DNA from: Rhodoblastus sp963710275
GTDB taxonomy: Bacteria; Pseudomonadota; Alphaproteobacteria; Rhizobiales; Beijerinckiaceae
Length of the DNA stretch: 64,000 nucleotides
Assembly: GCA_963710275.1 (NCBI GenBank)
Contig: CAVPZS010000005.1
Span: 186,001 to 250,000, forward strand
Reading direction: 5' to 3'
Made by a program: the position numbers and the translations under genes. Below are positions 30,702 to 40,221 of the stretch, one piece after another. The stretch's first letter is position 1. Every line of letters begins with the position of its first letter. The notes under the pieces are model-generated. The model saw nothing but the letters and a program-made list of their open reading frames with translations, was not told the DNA's origin and searched no databases.

Positions 30702-31859
30702 CTAGGCGGGCGTGACGCGGCCGCCGGACACTGCAAAAATATCGGCGCGGCCGCGCAATTCTTCGAACAATTTTTGATCCGCGCCGGTCATCCAGACCTG
30801 GCCGCCGAGCCCGGCCAAGGCGTCAAACAGGGCGCCTCTGCGCGCCGGATCGAAGTGGGCGGCGATTTCGTCGAGCAGGACCAGGGGCGCGATGCCGCTC
30901 ATCGCCGCGACCAGACGCGCGTGGGCGAGCACAAGGCCGACAAGCAGGGCTTTCTGCTCCCCTGTGGAGGCGCGGCGGGCCTCGCATTGCTTGGGGCCGT
31001 GCCGTACCGCAAGATCGCTGGCCTGCGGCCCGATCAGCGTGCGGCCGGCGGCGGCGTCGCGGGCGCGATTGTCGCGCAGCAGCGCGCGATAGAGGTCTTC
31101 GGCTTCGAGCGCCGGGCGCTCGACCATGAGGGCGTCGATTTCGCCGTCGAGCGTGATTTCCGCCCAGGGAAAGGGGGACTCGTCGTCCCGGCCGGCGGCG
31201 ATCAGGGCGGCGAGCCGCTCGACCGTCTCGCGTCGCGCCGCGGCGACGGCGATAGCCAGTTCGGCGATTTCGCGCTCGGCGGCGTCGAGCCAGATTTTTT
31301 CGCCGCGCCGCTCCTCCAGCAGGCGGTTGCGGTTGCGCAGCGCCTTCTCCAGCGCCAGGACGCGCGCGCCATGGTCTGAGTCCACCGCCAGCACCAGCCG
31401 GTCGAGAAAGCGCCGACGATCACCCGCCGGGCCGGTGAACAGCCCGTCCATGGCCGGCGTCAGCCAGACGATGCGCAAATGGTCGGCGAAGTCGCGCGGC
31501 GAGGAAATTGGCTCGCGGTCCAGGCGATATTTGCGCTGTGCGGCGCCCTCGGCCATTTCCAGCCCGGTCCCAAGCTGCAGCGGACCGCCCGCTTCGCCCT
31601 CGATTTCCAGCGACACCGCGAATCCGCCCGAGCCGCCCTCGCGGGGCATTTCGGCGAGATCGGCGCGGCGCAGTCCCCGGCCGGGGGTGAAGAGCGACAG
31701 CGCCTCGAGCAGATTGGTCTTGCCCGCGCCATTGTCGCCGGCCAGCGCGACCAGGCGCTGCGACGCCCGCAGGTCGAGCGCGGGATAGGAGCGGAAATCG
31801 GCCAGCACGACGCGCCGGACGAGCGGCGCGCGGAAGGTGGGGCCGGGAGATGAGGTCAT
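30702..31859 (-). CDS. recF: DNA replication and repair protein RecF
   Basis: SMC-like ATPase that loads RecA at single-strand gaps with RecO and RecR. 385 aa, intact: VVLADFRSYPALDL, Walker A GDNGAGKTNLLEALSL, signature STGEQKALLVGLVLAHARL, Walker B PLVLLDEIAAHFD. Here it is not next to dnaA-dnaN, which is common in this class. Start ATG 31859. Confidence 0.93.
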   Translation of the reverse strand: MTSSPGPTFRAPLVRRVVLADFRSYPALDLRASQRLVALAGDNGAGKTNLLEALSLFTPGRGLRRADLAEMPREGGSGGFAVSLEIEGEAGGPLQLGTGLEMAEGAAQRKYRLDREPISSPRDFADHLRIVWLTPAMDGLFTGPAGDRRRFLDRLVLAVDSDHGARVLALEKALRNRNRLLEERRGEKIWLDAAEREIAELAIAVAAARRETVERLAALIAAGRDDESPFPWAEITLDGEIDALMVERPALEAEDLYRALLRDNRARDAAAGRTLIGPQASDLAVRHGPKQCEARRASTGEQKALLVGLVLAHARLVAAMSGIAPLVLLDEIAAHFDPARRGALFDALAGLGGQVWMTGADQKLFEELRGRADIFAVSGGRVTPA

Positions 31860-32083
31860 GCGGGCGTTCTAGCCTTTGCGCTCAGGCGCGACAATCGGCG
31901 CGGGCGATTTCTCCCGGCGGTAAATTTTTCCTTAACGCGCGAGCGTGATCACATTCCCATATTGCGACAATTCGCCACGCCGCCAAGCCGTGCAAAATCT
32001 GCTTCATTTGTTTTGGCTCAAGAAAAGGTCATGCCCTAAAATTAGGCAAACCTGATGTTTCGAGCCTTTCAGAGGAGGCGGTC

Positions 32084-32272
32084 ATGTCCCTTTTCGATTC
32101 GCAGGAGCAGGTTCCGGCGATCGCGCCCGAAGCCGAACGGCCAGCCGTTAAAATGCCTGCGGCGGGGCCGCATGCGCGGGCCGAGCTGACCAATTTCGAC
32201 GCCTGTCCCGGCGCCGGCGCGCTTCCATCCGAAGCGGAGCTGGGCGGCGAGACCGATCCGGGCGCCGGCTGA
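32084..32272 (+). CDS. Small acidic protein of unknown function
   Basis: 62 aa: MSLFDSQEQVPAIAPEAERP then a proline/alanine-rich middle, HARAELTNFDACPGAGALPS and an acidic Gly-rich end. A strong AGGAGGCGG ribosome site seven bases before the ATG argues it is translated. It is soluble, probably disordered, with one cysteine. No family recognised. It stands alone, divergent from recF, 170 bp ahead of rpmJ. Confidence 0.55.
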   Translation: MSLFDSQEQVPAIAPEAERPAVKMPAAGPHARAELTNFDACPGAGALPSEAELGGETDPGAG

Positions 32273-32359
32273 GAGCGCGAATTTTACGGGGCGGCCGTCT
32301 GACGACGAATTCCAGCGGGGCCCTGAATTGCTTAATCGCGGCAAGAAGCCATTCAGGGG

Positions 32360-32388
32360 TTGATTGCGGCGCATAAATCGGGCATAGC
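32360..32388 (+). promoter_or_regulatory. Possible promoter of rpmJ
   Basis: TTGATT (32360-32365), 17-bp spacer, CATAGC (32383-32388), 55 bp before the rpmJ start. The -10 is a poor match. Confidence 0.35.
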
Positions 32389-32414
32389 ACCGGCTCGATT
32401 TTCGGCTGAGGGAG

Positions 32415-32439
32415 AACCCCGGCCAATTCTTCCGGGGTT
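32415..32439 (+). promoter_or_regulatory. Hairpin in rpmJ leader
   Basis: AACCCCGG (32415-32422) and CCGGGGTT (32432-32439) form an 8-bp stem with a 9-nt loop, ending four bases before the rpmJ ATG. It would occlude the ribosome site or act as an attenuator-like element. No other Shine-Dalgarno is visible except GGGG inside its 3' arm. Confidence 0.5.
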
Positions 32440-32443
32440 TGTC

Positions 32444-32569
32444 ATGAAGGTCCGTAACTCTCTCAAGTCGCTGCGTTCGCGTCATCGCGACAACCAGCTC
32501 GTGCGCCGCAAGGGCCGCGTCTACATCATCAACAAGACGCAGAAGCGCTACAAGGCCCGCCAGGGCTGA
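32444..32569 (+). CDS. rpmJ: 50S ribosomal protein L36
   Basis: 41 aa: MKVRNSLKSLRSRHRDNQLV then RRKGRVYIINKTQKRYKARQG. This is the cysteine-free (zinc-independent) C- form of L36 with the usual alphaproteobacterial sequence. Bracketed by two hairpins sharing the AACCCCGG core. Confidence 0.95.
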   Translation: MKVRNSLKSLRSRHRDNQLVRRKGRVYIINKTQKRYKARQG

Positions 32570-32592
32570 GGCTCAACGGCTGTGTTTTGCTC

Positions 32593-32619
32593 AAAACCCC
32601 GGCCAGCGCCGGGGTTTTT
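32593..32619 (+). terminator. rpmJ terminator
   Basis: AAAACCCCGGC, loop CAGC, GCCGGGGTTTT plus T: a perfect 11-bp stem with T-run, 24 bp after rpmJ. Confidence 0.92.
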
Positions 32620-32651
32620 GTTTTGGCGGCCAGCTCCCATATCAGCAGGCG

Positions 32652-33097
32652 ATGCCGCAAGCCGACCCGTTCAATCTCCGGCGATTCCTCGACGCCCAAG
32701 CCAGGGTTATCGACGACGTGCGCGCGGAGTTGCGCGCCGGCCACAAGACGCAGCCATTGGATGTGGTTCGTCTTTCCGCAATTTGCCGGCCTTGGCTCTT
32801 CGCCGACGGCTCAGGCCTACGCCATCGGCTCCCTGGCCGAGGCGGAGGCTTACCTGGCTCATCCGGGGCTCGGCGCGCGGTTGCGCGAATGCGCCTCTCT
32901 GGTCAACGCCATCGACGGACGCACGCGACATGAGATATTCGGCTCTCCGGACGATCTGAAATTCCGCTCGAGCATGACGCTGTTTTCTTTCGTGGCGCCG
33001 GGAGAGGCGGTTTTTTCCGACGCCCTCGACAAATATTGCGGGGGCCAGGGCGATCCCGCGACGCTCGCTTTGCTGGATCGCGCGAAAATCGGGTTAA
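32652..33097 (+). CDS. DUF1810 family protein
   Basis: About 147 aa: DPFNLRRFLDAQARVIDDV, RSHWMWFVFPQFAGLGSSPTAQAYAI, HPGLGARLRECASLV, GSPDDLKFRSSMTLF, as in the DUF1810/YbiA-like calpastatin-domain proteins. Known function is slight. One +1 frameshift near 32752. A second near 33085 is inferred because the open frame otherwise runs into the next gene, while a one-base shift gives a normal TAA at 33095-33097. Confidence 0.8.
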
Positions 33098-33104
33098 ATG
33101 ACAC

Positions 33105-33707
33105 ATGCTCAGATCGCCCGCCATTTTCCCGATGGTTTTCTGCCTGCTGCTGCCTCCAGCCGCAGCCTTCGCCACGCCGGCGCCCGACAAGCCCGCTGCG
33201 GCGTCCGCCGACACGGCGCAGACGCGGAAAAAACTCTTCGACGACCTGTTCGCGCAATTGCGCGATGCGCCCAACCCCGCCAGCGCCGCGCAGACCCGGG
33301 CGCTGATCGAGCGGGTCTGGTCGCGTTCGGGATCGCCGACCGCCGACCTCCTGATGTCGAGGGCCGAGACCGCGCTCAAGACCGCGCAAAAGGATGCGGC
33401 GGTGGCGCTGCTCGACAAGATCGTCAGCCTCTATCCCGAGTGGTCGCAAGCCTGGCGCCGGCGCGCGCAATCGGCTTTTGACCAGGGAGATAGCGAAGGC
33501 GCCATGCTCGACCTCAATCGCGCGCTTGCGGCCGAGCCGCGCGACTTCCTCGCCATGGAGCAACTGGCCGAACTCTTCCGCTCGGCCCATCGCGACAGCG
33601 AGGCGCTGGAGCTGATGCGCCGGGCGCTGACGCTCGACCCCGCCAACACGCAATTGCGCGACGAGACGGAGCAGTGGCGGCGAGAGATCGAAGGCAGCCC
33701 GATCTGA
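33105..33707 (+). CDS. Secreted TPR-repeat protein
   Basis: 200 aa, intact. Signal peptide (MVFCLLLPPAAAFA), then helical repeats with TPR spacing: AQKDAAVALLDKIVSLYPEWSQAWRRRAQ, GDSEGAMLDLNRALAAEPRDF and HRDSEALELMRRALTLDPANTQL. Likely a periplasmic scaffold; partner unknown. It starts 8 bp after DUF1810 and converges on hemN. Confidence 0.82.
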   Translation: MLRSPAIFPMVFCLLLPPAAAFATPAPDKPAAASADTAQTRKKLFDDLFAQLRDAPNPASAAQTRALIERVWSRSGSPTADLLMSRAETALKTAQKDAAVALLDKIVSLYPEWSQAWRRRAQSAFDQGDSEGAMLDLNRALAAEPRDFLAMEQLAELFRSAHRDSEALELMRRALTLDPANTQLRDETEQWRREIEGSPI

Positions 33708-33712
33708 AAGCC

Positions 33713-35079
33713 TTACACGGCCACGCTGTGCTTGGCGGCGCGGGCGGGAAGATAGGCGTCGAAGGCGGCGGCGACAAGGCGCATGAAGGGGCGACCGGCC
33801 TGCGTGATCGCGACCCGTCGCCCCTCCTGTGTCGCAACGCCCTCCCGGATCAATTGCGACAAGTCTTCCTGCGCGGCGTCGAAAGCCGCGACATCGCCGA
33901 GTTTCTCTTCGGCGATGGCGCCGAAGTCGACGCGAAAAATCGCACATCAGCCGCTCGATCACCGCGGCGCGGGCCTCATCCTCGCCCGAAAAGCCGACGC
34001 CCTTGACCGTGGCGAGCCGCCCGGCCTCGATGGCGCGTCGCCACGAGCCGACATCGGGCGCGTTCTGGACATAGCCCTGCGGCAGGCGGCCGATCGACGA
34101 GGCGCCGAAAGGCAGCAGCGCCTCGGCCTGGTCAGTGGTATAGCCCTGGAAATTGCGGCGCAGGTTTCCCTTGCGCGCGGCGATGGCCAGCGGGTCTTCG
34201 GCCCTGGCGAAATGGTCGAGGCCGATGGCGGCATAGCCCTGGCGAACCAGGGTCTCGCGCGAGGTCGCCGCCTGGCGCAGGCGCTCGGCCGCGCCGGGAA
34301 GTTTCGTCGAATCGATCAGCTTCTGGCGCTTGGCGAACCAGGGCGCGTGGGCATAACCGAAAATGGCGAGGCGGCTCGGCTGCAGCGAGGCCGCGAGTTC
34401 GGCGGTGCGGATCACATCCGCCTCGCTCTGGTCCGGCAGGCCGTACATCAGGTCGAGATTGATGGCGGCAAGCCCCTTTTCGCGCAGCAGTTCGACGGCG
34501 CGGGCGACGGTCTCGAACGGCTGCACGCGGCCGATCAGCTTTCTGCACATGCGGGTTGAAATCCTGCACGCCCAGGCTGACGCGAGTGACGCCGCAGGCG
34601 GCGAGGGCTTCCACCAGCTCGGCGTCGACATAGCGCGGATCGAGTTCGATCGAGACTTCGGCGTCAGGCGCGAAGGCGAAACGGCTGCGCAGGGCGTCGG
34701 TCAGGCTGAGCAGCCGCGCGCCGCCGAGCATGGAGGGCGTGCCGCCGCCCCAATGGGCGTGGATGACGGTGCGGGCCGGGGTCGCCTTGGCGACAAGATC
34801 GATCTCGCGCAACAGCGTCTCGGCATAGCCGTCGAGCGGGCCGGCCTGGCGCGTCGCCCTGGTGTGGCAGCCGCAATAATTGCAGAGCTCGCGGCAATAG
34901 GGGACATGCAGGTAGAGCGACAGCCGCGTCTCGACCGGCAGGCCGCCCAGCCAGGCGCTGGCGGTTTCGGGCCCCACCGCGTCGGAAAAATGTGGCGCGG
35001 TCGGATAGCTCGTGTAACGAGGCACCGATTTTTCCGCCATGATGAGATTTGACGCGAGATGGGACTGATGAGCGTTCAT
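33713..35079 (-). CDS. hemN: Oxygen-independent coproporphyrinogen III oxidase
   Basis: Radical SAM enzyme making protoporphyrinogen IX without oxygen. SVPRYTSYPTAPHF, the cluster motif CRELCNYCGC (C-x3-C-x2-C-x-C), AHWGGGTPS, INLDLMYGLPDQ, GYAHAPWFAKRQK and AIGLDHFARAEDP are all present. About 454 aa. Two +1 frameshifts, near 34553 and 33945. I chose ATG 35079 (MNAHQSHLASNL) for the usual family N-terminus. An FNR/FixK box lies 34 bp upstream, so low-oxygen induction is expected. Confidence 0.93.
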
Positions 35080-35112
35080 GCAAAAACCTGACACGGAAAC
35101 CAAGCATCAACT

Positions 35113-35126
35113 TTGACTCGGATCAA
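35113..35126. promoter_or_regulatory. FNR/FixK box (anaerobox) of hemN
   Basis: TTGAC-TCGG-ATCAA fits TTGAY-N4-RTCAA exactly. It lies between divergent hemN and hemH, 34 bp from hemN and 111 bp from hemH. Confidence 0.82.
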
Positions 35127-35236
35127 ATAAAACCGCAAATCACGTCAACCGCCGCGCCTCGGTCTTCCTCCCGGGCGATTGCCAGGCCGGCGGATTTCCG
35201 CCACATCTGGCGGAGGGAACCAACGAAAGTCGCACC

Positions 35237-36256
35237 ATGCCCGCTGCCCCGCCCGATCACCCCAAGGTCGCTTCCGGCAAGGTCGGCGTGCTGCTGGTCA
35301 ATCTCGGCACGCCCGAGGGGACCGGCTACTGGCCGATGCGCCGCTATCTCGCCGAATTCCTGTCCGACCGCCGGGTCATCGAGACTTCGCGCGCGCTCTG
35401 GCTGCCTCTGCTGCATCTGGTCATCCTGACGACCCGCCCGGGACGCAAGGGCCGCGATTACGACGCCATCTGGAACAAGGAGCGCGACGAGGGGCCGCTG
35501 AAAACCATCACCCGCGCGCAGAGCGAAAAGCTTGGCCTGCGCATGGCCGCCGAGGGCAGGATCATGGTCGACTGGGCGATGCGCTACGGCCAACCCTCCA
35601 TCGCCTCGCGCATCGCGCAGCTGCAGGCAGCGGGCTGCGACCGGCTGCTGGTGGTTCCGCTCTATCCGCAATATTGCGCCGCCACCAGCGCCACGGTCGC
35701 CGATTGCGCCTTCGACGCCTTGAAGCGGATGCGCTGGCAGCCGGCCCTGCGCATCGCCGCGCCCTTCTACGACCGCCCCGCCTATATCGAGGCGCTGGCG
35801 CAGTCATTGCGCGAGGGTTTGCAAAAGCTGGATTTCAAGCCCGACAGGATCCTGGTGTCCTGGCACGGCATCCCCCAGGATTACTTCGACAAGGGCGATC
35901 CCTATTATTGTCATTGCGCCAAGACCACGCGGCTGCTCGGCGAGGCGACGGGGCTTGCCGACAAACTGGTCATGACCTTCCAGTCGCGGTTCGGGCCCAG
36001 GGAATGGCTGAAGCCCTATACATTGGAGACGGTGAAAAGCCTGCCGGCCGAAGGCGCGAAAAACATCGTCCTGATCGCGCCGGGTTTTGTCGCCGATTGC
36101 CTGGAGACGCTGGAAGAGCTGGGCGTCGAGAACCGCAAGGCTTTTCAGGCCGCGGGCGGCGAAAATTTCGCCCTGATCCCCTGCCTCAACGACAGCGACG
36201 CGGCGATCGACGTCATCGCCGACGTGGTGAAGACGGAGACGGCCGGATGGATTTGA
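35237..36256 (+). CDS. hemH: Ferrochelatase
   Basis: Inserts Fe2+ into protoporphyrin IX, last step of haem synthesis. 339 aa, intact: GVLLVNLGTPEGTGYWPMRRYL, VVPLYPQYCAATSATV, the metal-binding histidine in LVSWHGIPQDYFDKGDPYYCHC, and VVIAPGF-like NIVLIAPGFVADCLETLEEL. Divergent from hemN; the shared spacer couples the two haem genes. Overlaps cutA by 10 bp. Confidence 0.95.
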   Translation: MPAAPPDHPKVASGKVGVLLVNLGTPEGTGYWPMRRYLAEFLSDRRVIETSRALWLPLLHLVILTTRPGRKGRDYDAIWNKERDEGPLKTITRAQSEKLGLRMAAEGRIMVDWAMRYGQPSIASRIAQLQAAGCDRLLVVPLYPQYCAATSATVADCAFDALKRMRWQPALRIAAPFYDRPAYIEALAQSLREGLQKLDFKPDRILVSWHGIPQDYFDKGDPYYCHCAKTTRLLGEATGLADKLVMTFQSRFGPREWLKPYTLETVKSLPAEGAKNIVLIAPGFVADCLETLEELGVENRKAFQAAGGENFALIPCLNDSDAAIDVIADVVKTETAGWI

Positions 36257-36570
36257 CCGAATTCTGCGTCGTGCAGACGACCATCGACAACGAAGCCCAG
36301 GCGGAAGCCATCGCTGGCGCCCTGCTGACGAAAAAGCTCGCCGCCTGCATCCAGATCGCGACCGTGCGGAGCCATTACGTCTGGAAGGACGCGGTCGCGC
36401 GCGAACAGGAATTTCTGCTGGCGATCAAGGCCCGGGCGGCGGATTTCGCCGCCATCGCCGCGGCGATCCGCGCGCTGCACAGCTATGAACTGCCGGAGAT
36501 TGTCGCCCTTCCGATCCTGGCGGGCGACGCCGCCTATCTCGACTGGCTGCGGCAGGCGACGGCGCGATAG
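36247..36570 (+). CDS. cutA: Divalent cation tolerance protein CutA
   Basis: 107 aa trimeric ferredoxin-like protein: VQTTIDNEAQAEAIAGALLTKKLAACIQI, SHYVWKDAVAREQEFLLAIK, LHSYELPEIVALPI. Start ATG 36247 lies inside the last codons of hemH in another frame, implying translational coupling with haem synthesis. Exact role in bacteria is debated. Confidence 0.92.
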   Translation: MDLTEFCVVQTTIDNEAQAEAIAGALLTKKLAACIQIATVRSHYVWKDAVAREQEFLLAIKARAADFAAIAAAIRALHSYELPEIVALPILAGDAAYLDWLRQATAR

Positions 36571-36574
36571 GGAT

Positions 36575-36615
36575 CGGGGCGCTCCGGATGGCTTCGGCTG
36601 CGCTCTCAATGACAT
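36575..36615. repeat. REP-like repeat, diverged single-arm copy
   Basis: Reverse complement of this stretch (tcattgagagcgcagccgaagccatccggagcgc in part) resembles the arm at 30553-30582 with about six differences. It fills the cutA-pgi gap between convergent genes. Confidence 0.5.
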
Positions 36616-36631
36616 TGGCAATTCCTGCGCC

Positions 36632-38279
36632 CTAGCTTCCCAGCAGCGCATTGCGCGCGGAAATCAGTCCCGCCGTCGAACCGTCCAGCTTCGACAGGTC
36701 GGCCCTGGCGTCGGTCACCAGCGGCGCGAGGCGGTTGCAGAGTTCCTTGCCCAGCTCCACGCCCCACTGGTCGAACGGGTTGATGTCCCAGATCACCGAT
36801 TGCACGAACACCTTGTGCTCGTAGAGCGCGACGATGCGGCCAAGCGCGCGGGGAGTCAGGGAGCGGTAGAGGATGGTGGAGGACGGCCGGTCGCCGGAAA
36901 ACACCTTGTGCGGGGCGAGTTCGTCGATGTGCTCCTTGCTCGCCCCCTGTGCGTGAAGGATTTCGCGCACCTCCTTTTCACTCCTGCCGCGTAAAAGGGC
37001 TTCGCTCTGGGCGAGGCAATTGGCGAACAGCAGGGCGTGGTGGTGGTCGTCGGACTCGGTCGGCTGCGCCGCGACCAGAAAATCCACCGGCGTGATTTCC
37101 GTGCCCTGATGCAGCAGCTGGAAGAAGGCGTGCTGGCCATTGGTGCCCGGCTCCCCGAACACGATCGGGTCCGGTGGCGCGGGGCGAAGGCGTCCCGTCG
37201 CGCATCACGCCCTTGCCGTTCGATTCCATGTCGAGCTGTTGCAGATAGGCGGGAAAGCGGGCGAGGCGCTGGTCGTAGGGGATCACCGCCTGAGCCGGAA
37301 AACCCCAGACATTGCGGTGCCAGACGCCGATCAAGCCCATCAGGACCGGAATGTTTTCATGCAGCGGCGCCTGCTGGAAATGAATGTCCACATCGTGGCC
37401 GCCGCGCAAAAAATCCTCGAAGTTTTCCGGGCCGATGGCGATGGTCAGGCTGAGGCCGATGGCCGACCACATGGAATAGCGGCCGCCGACCCAGTCCCAG
37501 AAGCCGAAGACGCGATCGGGCGCGATCCCGAAGGCCGCGACCTTGTCGAGCCTTGTCGAGACGGCGGCGAAATGCTCGCCCACCGCGGCTTCGCCCAGCG
37601 CCTCGGCGACCCATTTCCGGGCGCTGGCGGCATTGGTCATGGTCTCCTGGGTGGTGAAGGTCTTCGAGGACACGATGATCAGGGTCTGGCGCGGATCGAG
37701 CCCCGCGAGCGTGTCGGCAATGTCGGCGCCGTCGACATTGGAGACGAAATGCGTCCTCAGCTCCGGCGAGCCATAGGGCGAAAGCGCCCGCGCCGCCATG
37801 GCCGGGCCGAGATCCGATCCGCCTATGCCGATATTGACGACATCGGTGAACCTGTCGCCGTGGGCGCCGCATACGCGGCCCTCGCGCACGGCGCGGGCGA
37901 AGGCGGCGACTTTTCCACGCTCCGCCAACACCGCCGGCATGACGTCGGCGCCGTCGACCAGGACCGGCTTGCCGGAAAAATTGCGCAAGGCCATGTGCAG
38001 CGCCGGGCGGTTCTCGGTAGCGTTGACCTTCTCCCCGGAAAACAGCGCGGCGCGGCGCTCCTCGAGGCGGGCGGCGCGGGCGAGGTCGAACAAATGCCCC
38101 ATGGTCGCCCGCGTCAGGCGATTTTTCGAATAGTCATAGATCAGGTCGTCGAGTCTGGCCGAAAAATGCTCGAAACGCAGGGGATCGGCGGCGAAGAGGT
38201 CGATGCCGCGCTGCGAAGCGATTTCGACGCGATGAGCTTCGAGGGCCGCAAAGGCGGCGGCGACGGCGGTGCGATCCAT
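36632..38279 (-). CDS. pgi: Glucose-6-phosphate isomerase
   Basis: Interconverts glucose-6-P and fructose-6-P. About 548 aa: VVNIGIGGSDLGPAMAARAL, SSKTFTTQETMTNA, GFWDWVGGRYSMWSAIGLSL (family signature), MESNGKGVM, FGEPGTNGQHAFFQLLHQG and SVIWDINPFDQWGVELGK (second signature). One +1 frameshift near 37190. Divergent from the ABC-F gene. Confidence 0.95.
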
Positions 38280-38404
38280 TTGCAGACCCCGAGTTTTGCG
38301 AATTGCGTGCGCAAGTTACCGCGCGTCGCGTCAAAACGACAGCTTATTGGCGTGGGAGGCGGATCGGACTTGCGGTAGATCAAAATATGCAGTTTGAAGG
38401 GCGC

Positions 38405-40210
38405 ATGGCTCCTCCCATTCTCGTCCTGCAAGGCGTCGGCCTCACTCTTGGCGGCAAGCCGCTGATCGATTCCGCCGACCTCTCGGTCGAGCGCGGCGAC
38501 CGGCTGTGCCTGGTCGGGCGCAACGGCTCGGGCAAATCGACGCTGCTCAAAATCGCCGCCGGGGAAATCGAGGCCGATCACGGCCTGCGCTTCTTCCAGC
38601 CAGACGCCACCGTTCGCTATCTGCCGCAGGAGCCGGATCTCGCCGGCTTTGCCACCACCTTGGATTACGTCATGGCGGGGCTGGGTCCGCATGGCGACGA
38701 TTACCGCGCCCACTATCTGCTCCACGAACTCGGCCTGACCGGAACGGAAACGCCGGCGACGCTTTCCGGCGGCGAGGCGCGCCGCGCGGCGCTGGCCCGG
38801 GTGCTGGCGCCCGAGCCGGACATTTTGCTGCTCGACGAGCCGACCAATCATCTCGACCTGCCGGCGATCGAGTGGCTGGAAGGCGAATTGCAGAGCCTGC
38901 GTTCGGCGCTGGTCATCATCAGCCATGACCGGCGCTTCCTGCAAAACCTTTCGAAAGTCACGGTCTGGCTCGACCGCGGCATGACCCGGCGGCTCGAGCG
39001 CGGCTTCGGCGAATTCGAGAGCTGGCGCGACGCGCAACTGGAGCAGGAGGAACGCGACGCGCAAAAGCTCGACAGAAAGATCGTCGCGGAAGAGCATTGG
39101 GTGCGCTATGGCGTCACCGCCCGGCGCAAGCGCAATGTCCGCCGCATGGCGGGTCTCGCCACCCTGCGCGCGGAGCGGCGCGAGGCGAAAAAGTCGGTCG
39201 GCGAGGTCAAGCTGAGCGTCGCCGAAGGAAAGGTATCGGGACGGCTGGTGGTCGAGGCCGAGGATGTCGCCAAGAGCTTCGGCGACCGCGCAATCGTGAA
39301 AAGCCTGTCGCTGCGGCTGCTGCGCGGCGACCGGACGGCGCTGGTCGGGCCGAACGGCGCCGGCAAGACCACGCTCATCAACCTGCTGACCGGGGAGCTG
39401 GCGCCCGATTCGGGAACGGTGCGGCTCGGGACCAACCTGCAAATGGCGACGCTCGACCAGGGCCGCGCCGCGCTCGACCCCAACGCGACGCTCGCCGACA
39501 CGCTCACGGGGGGCGGGTCGGAATGGGTCGAGATCAATGGCGAGCGCAAGCACGTCATCGGCTATATGAAGGATTTCCTGTTCCCGCCGGAACAGGCGCG
39601 CACGCCGACGGGAAAACTCTCCGGCGGCGAGCGGGCCCGCCTCCTGCTCGCTCGCGCGCTGTCGCAGCCCTCGAATTTCCTGGTGCTCGACGAGCCGACC
39701 AACGACCTCGACCTGGAGACGCTCGACCTGTTGCAGGAAATGCTGGGCGACTATCCCGGCACCATCCTGCTTGTCAGCCATGACCGCGACTTTCTCGACC
39801 GCGTCGCCGGATCGGTGCTGGTGAGCGAGGGCCAGGGCCGCTGGATCGAATATGCCGGCGGCTATACCGACATGCTCAGCCAGCGCGGCTTCGGCCTGTC
39901 GCCGACGGTCAAGGCGAAACTGCCGGAGAAAAAGCCGGAAAAGCTCGAGCCTGCGCCGCGGACCGAGGCCAGGCGCAAGCTGAGCTTCAAGGAAAAGCAC
40001 GCGCTGGAGACGTTGCCGGCGACGATGGAAAAATTGCGCGGGACTGCGCGCAAACTCCACGCCATCCTGGACGACCACGAGCTTTACGCCCGCGATCCCA
40101 AGCGTTTCAACGAGGCGAGCGCGCTGCTCGCCAAGTGCGAAGCGGAGCTGGCCGCGTCAGAGGACCAATGGCTGGAGCTGGAAATCCTGCGCGAAGAAAT
40201 CAACGGCTGA
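38405..40210 (+). CDS. uup: ABC-F family ATPase (Uup-like)
   Basis: 601 aa, intact, no membrane segment. Two nucleotide-binding domains: Walker A GRNGSGKST and GPNGAGKTT, signatures LSGGEARRAALARV and LSGGERARLLLARA, Walker B DILLLDEPTNHLD and FLVLDEPTNDLD, and a C-terminal coiled coil (LPATMEKLRGTARKLHAIL). Uup-type proteins act on ribosomes or branched DNA. ATG 38387 is an alternative start adding six residues. arsC follows after 11 bp. Confidence 0.9.
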   Translation: MAPPILVLQGVGLTLGGKPLIDSADLSVERGDRLCLVGRNGSGKSTLLKIAAGEIEADHGLRFFQPDATVRYLPQEPDLAGFATTLDYVMAGLGPHGDDYRAHYLLHELGLTGTETPATLSGGEARRAALARVLAPEPDILLLDEPTNHLDLPAIEWLEGELQSLRSALVIISHDRRFLQNLSKVTVWLDRGMTRRLERGFGEFESWRDAQLEQEERDAQKLDRKIVAEEHWVRYGVTARRKRNVRRMAGLATLRAERREAKKSVGEVKLSVAEGKVSGRLVVEAEDVAKSFGDRAIVKSLSLRLLRGDRTALVGPNGAGKTTLINLLTGELAPDSGTVRLGTNLQMATLDQGRAALDPNATLADTLTGGGSEWVEINGERKHVIGYMKDFLFPPEQARTPTGKLSGGERARLLLARALSQPSNFLVLDEPTNDLDLETLDLLQEMLGDYPGTILLVSHDRDFLDRVAGSVLVSEGQGRWIEYAGGYTDMLSQRGFGLSPTVKAKLPEKKPEKLEPAPRTEARRKLSFKEKHALETLPATMEKLRGTARKLHAILDDHELYARDPKRFNEASALLAKCEAELAASEDQWLELEILREEING

Positions 40211-40221
40211 AAGGTTTTGTC

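Noticed and set aside
30383..30736. Minus-strand ORF containing CHCERSEAIQ-like peptide
   Set aside because: This peptide is the usual translation of the REP-like repeat, not a protein family.
32084..32272. A ribosomal peptide (RiPP) precursor
   Set aside because: No radical SAM, YcaO, lanthionine or transporter genes beside it; a single Cys and no clear core peptide.
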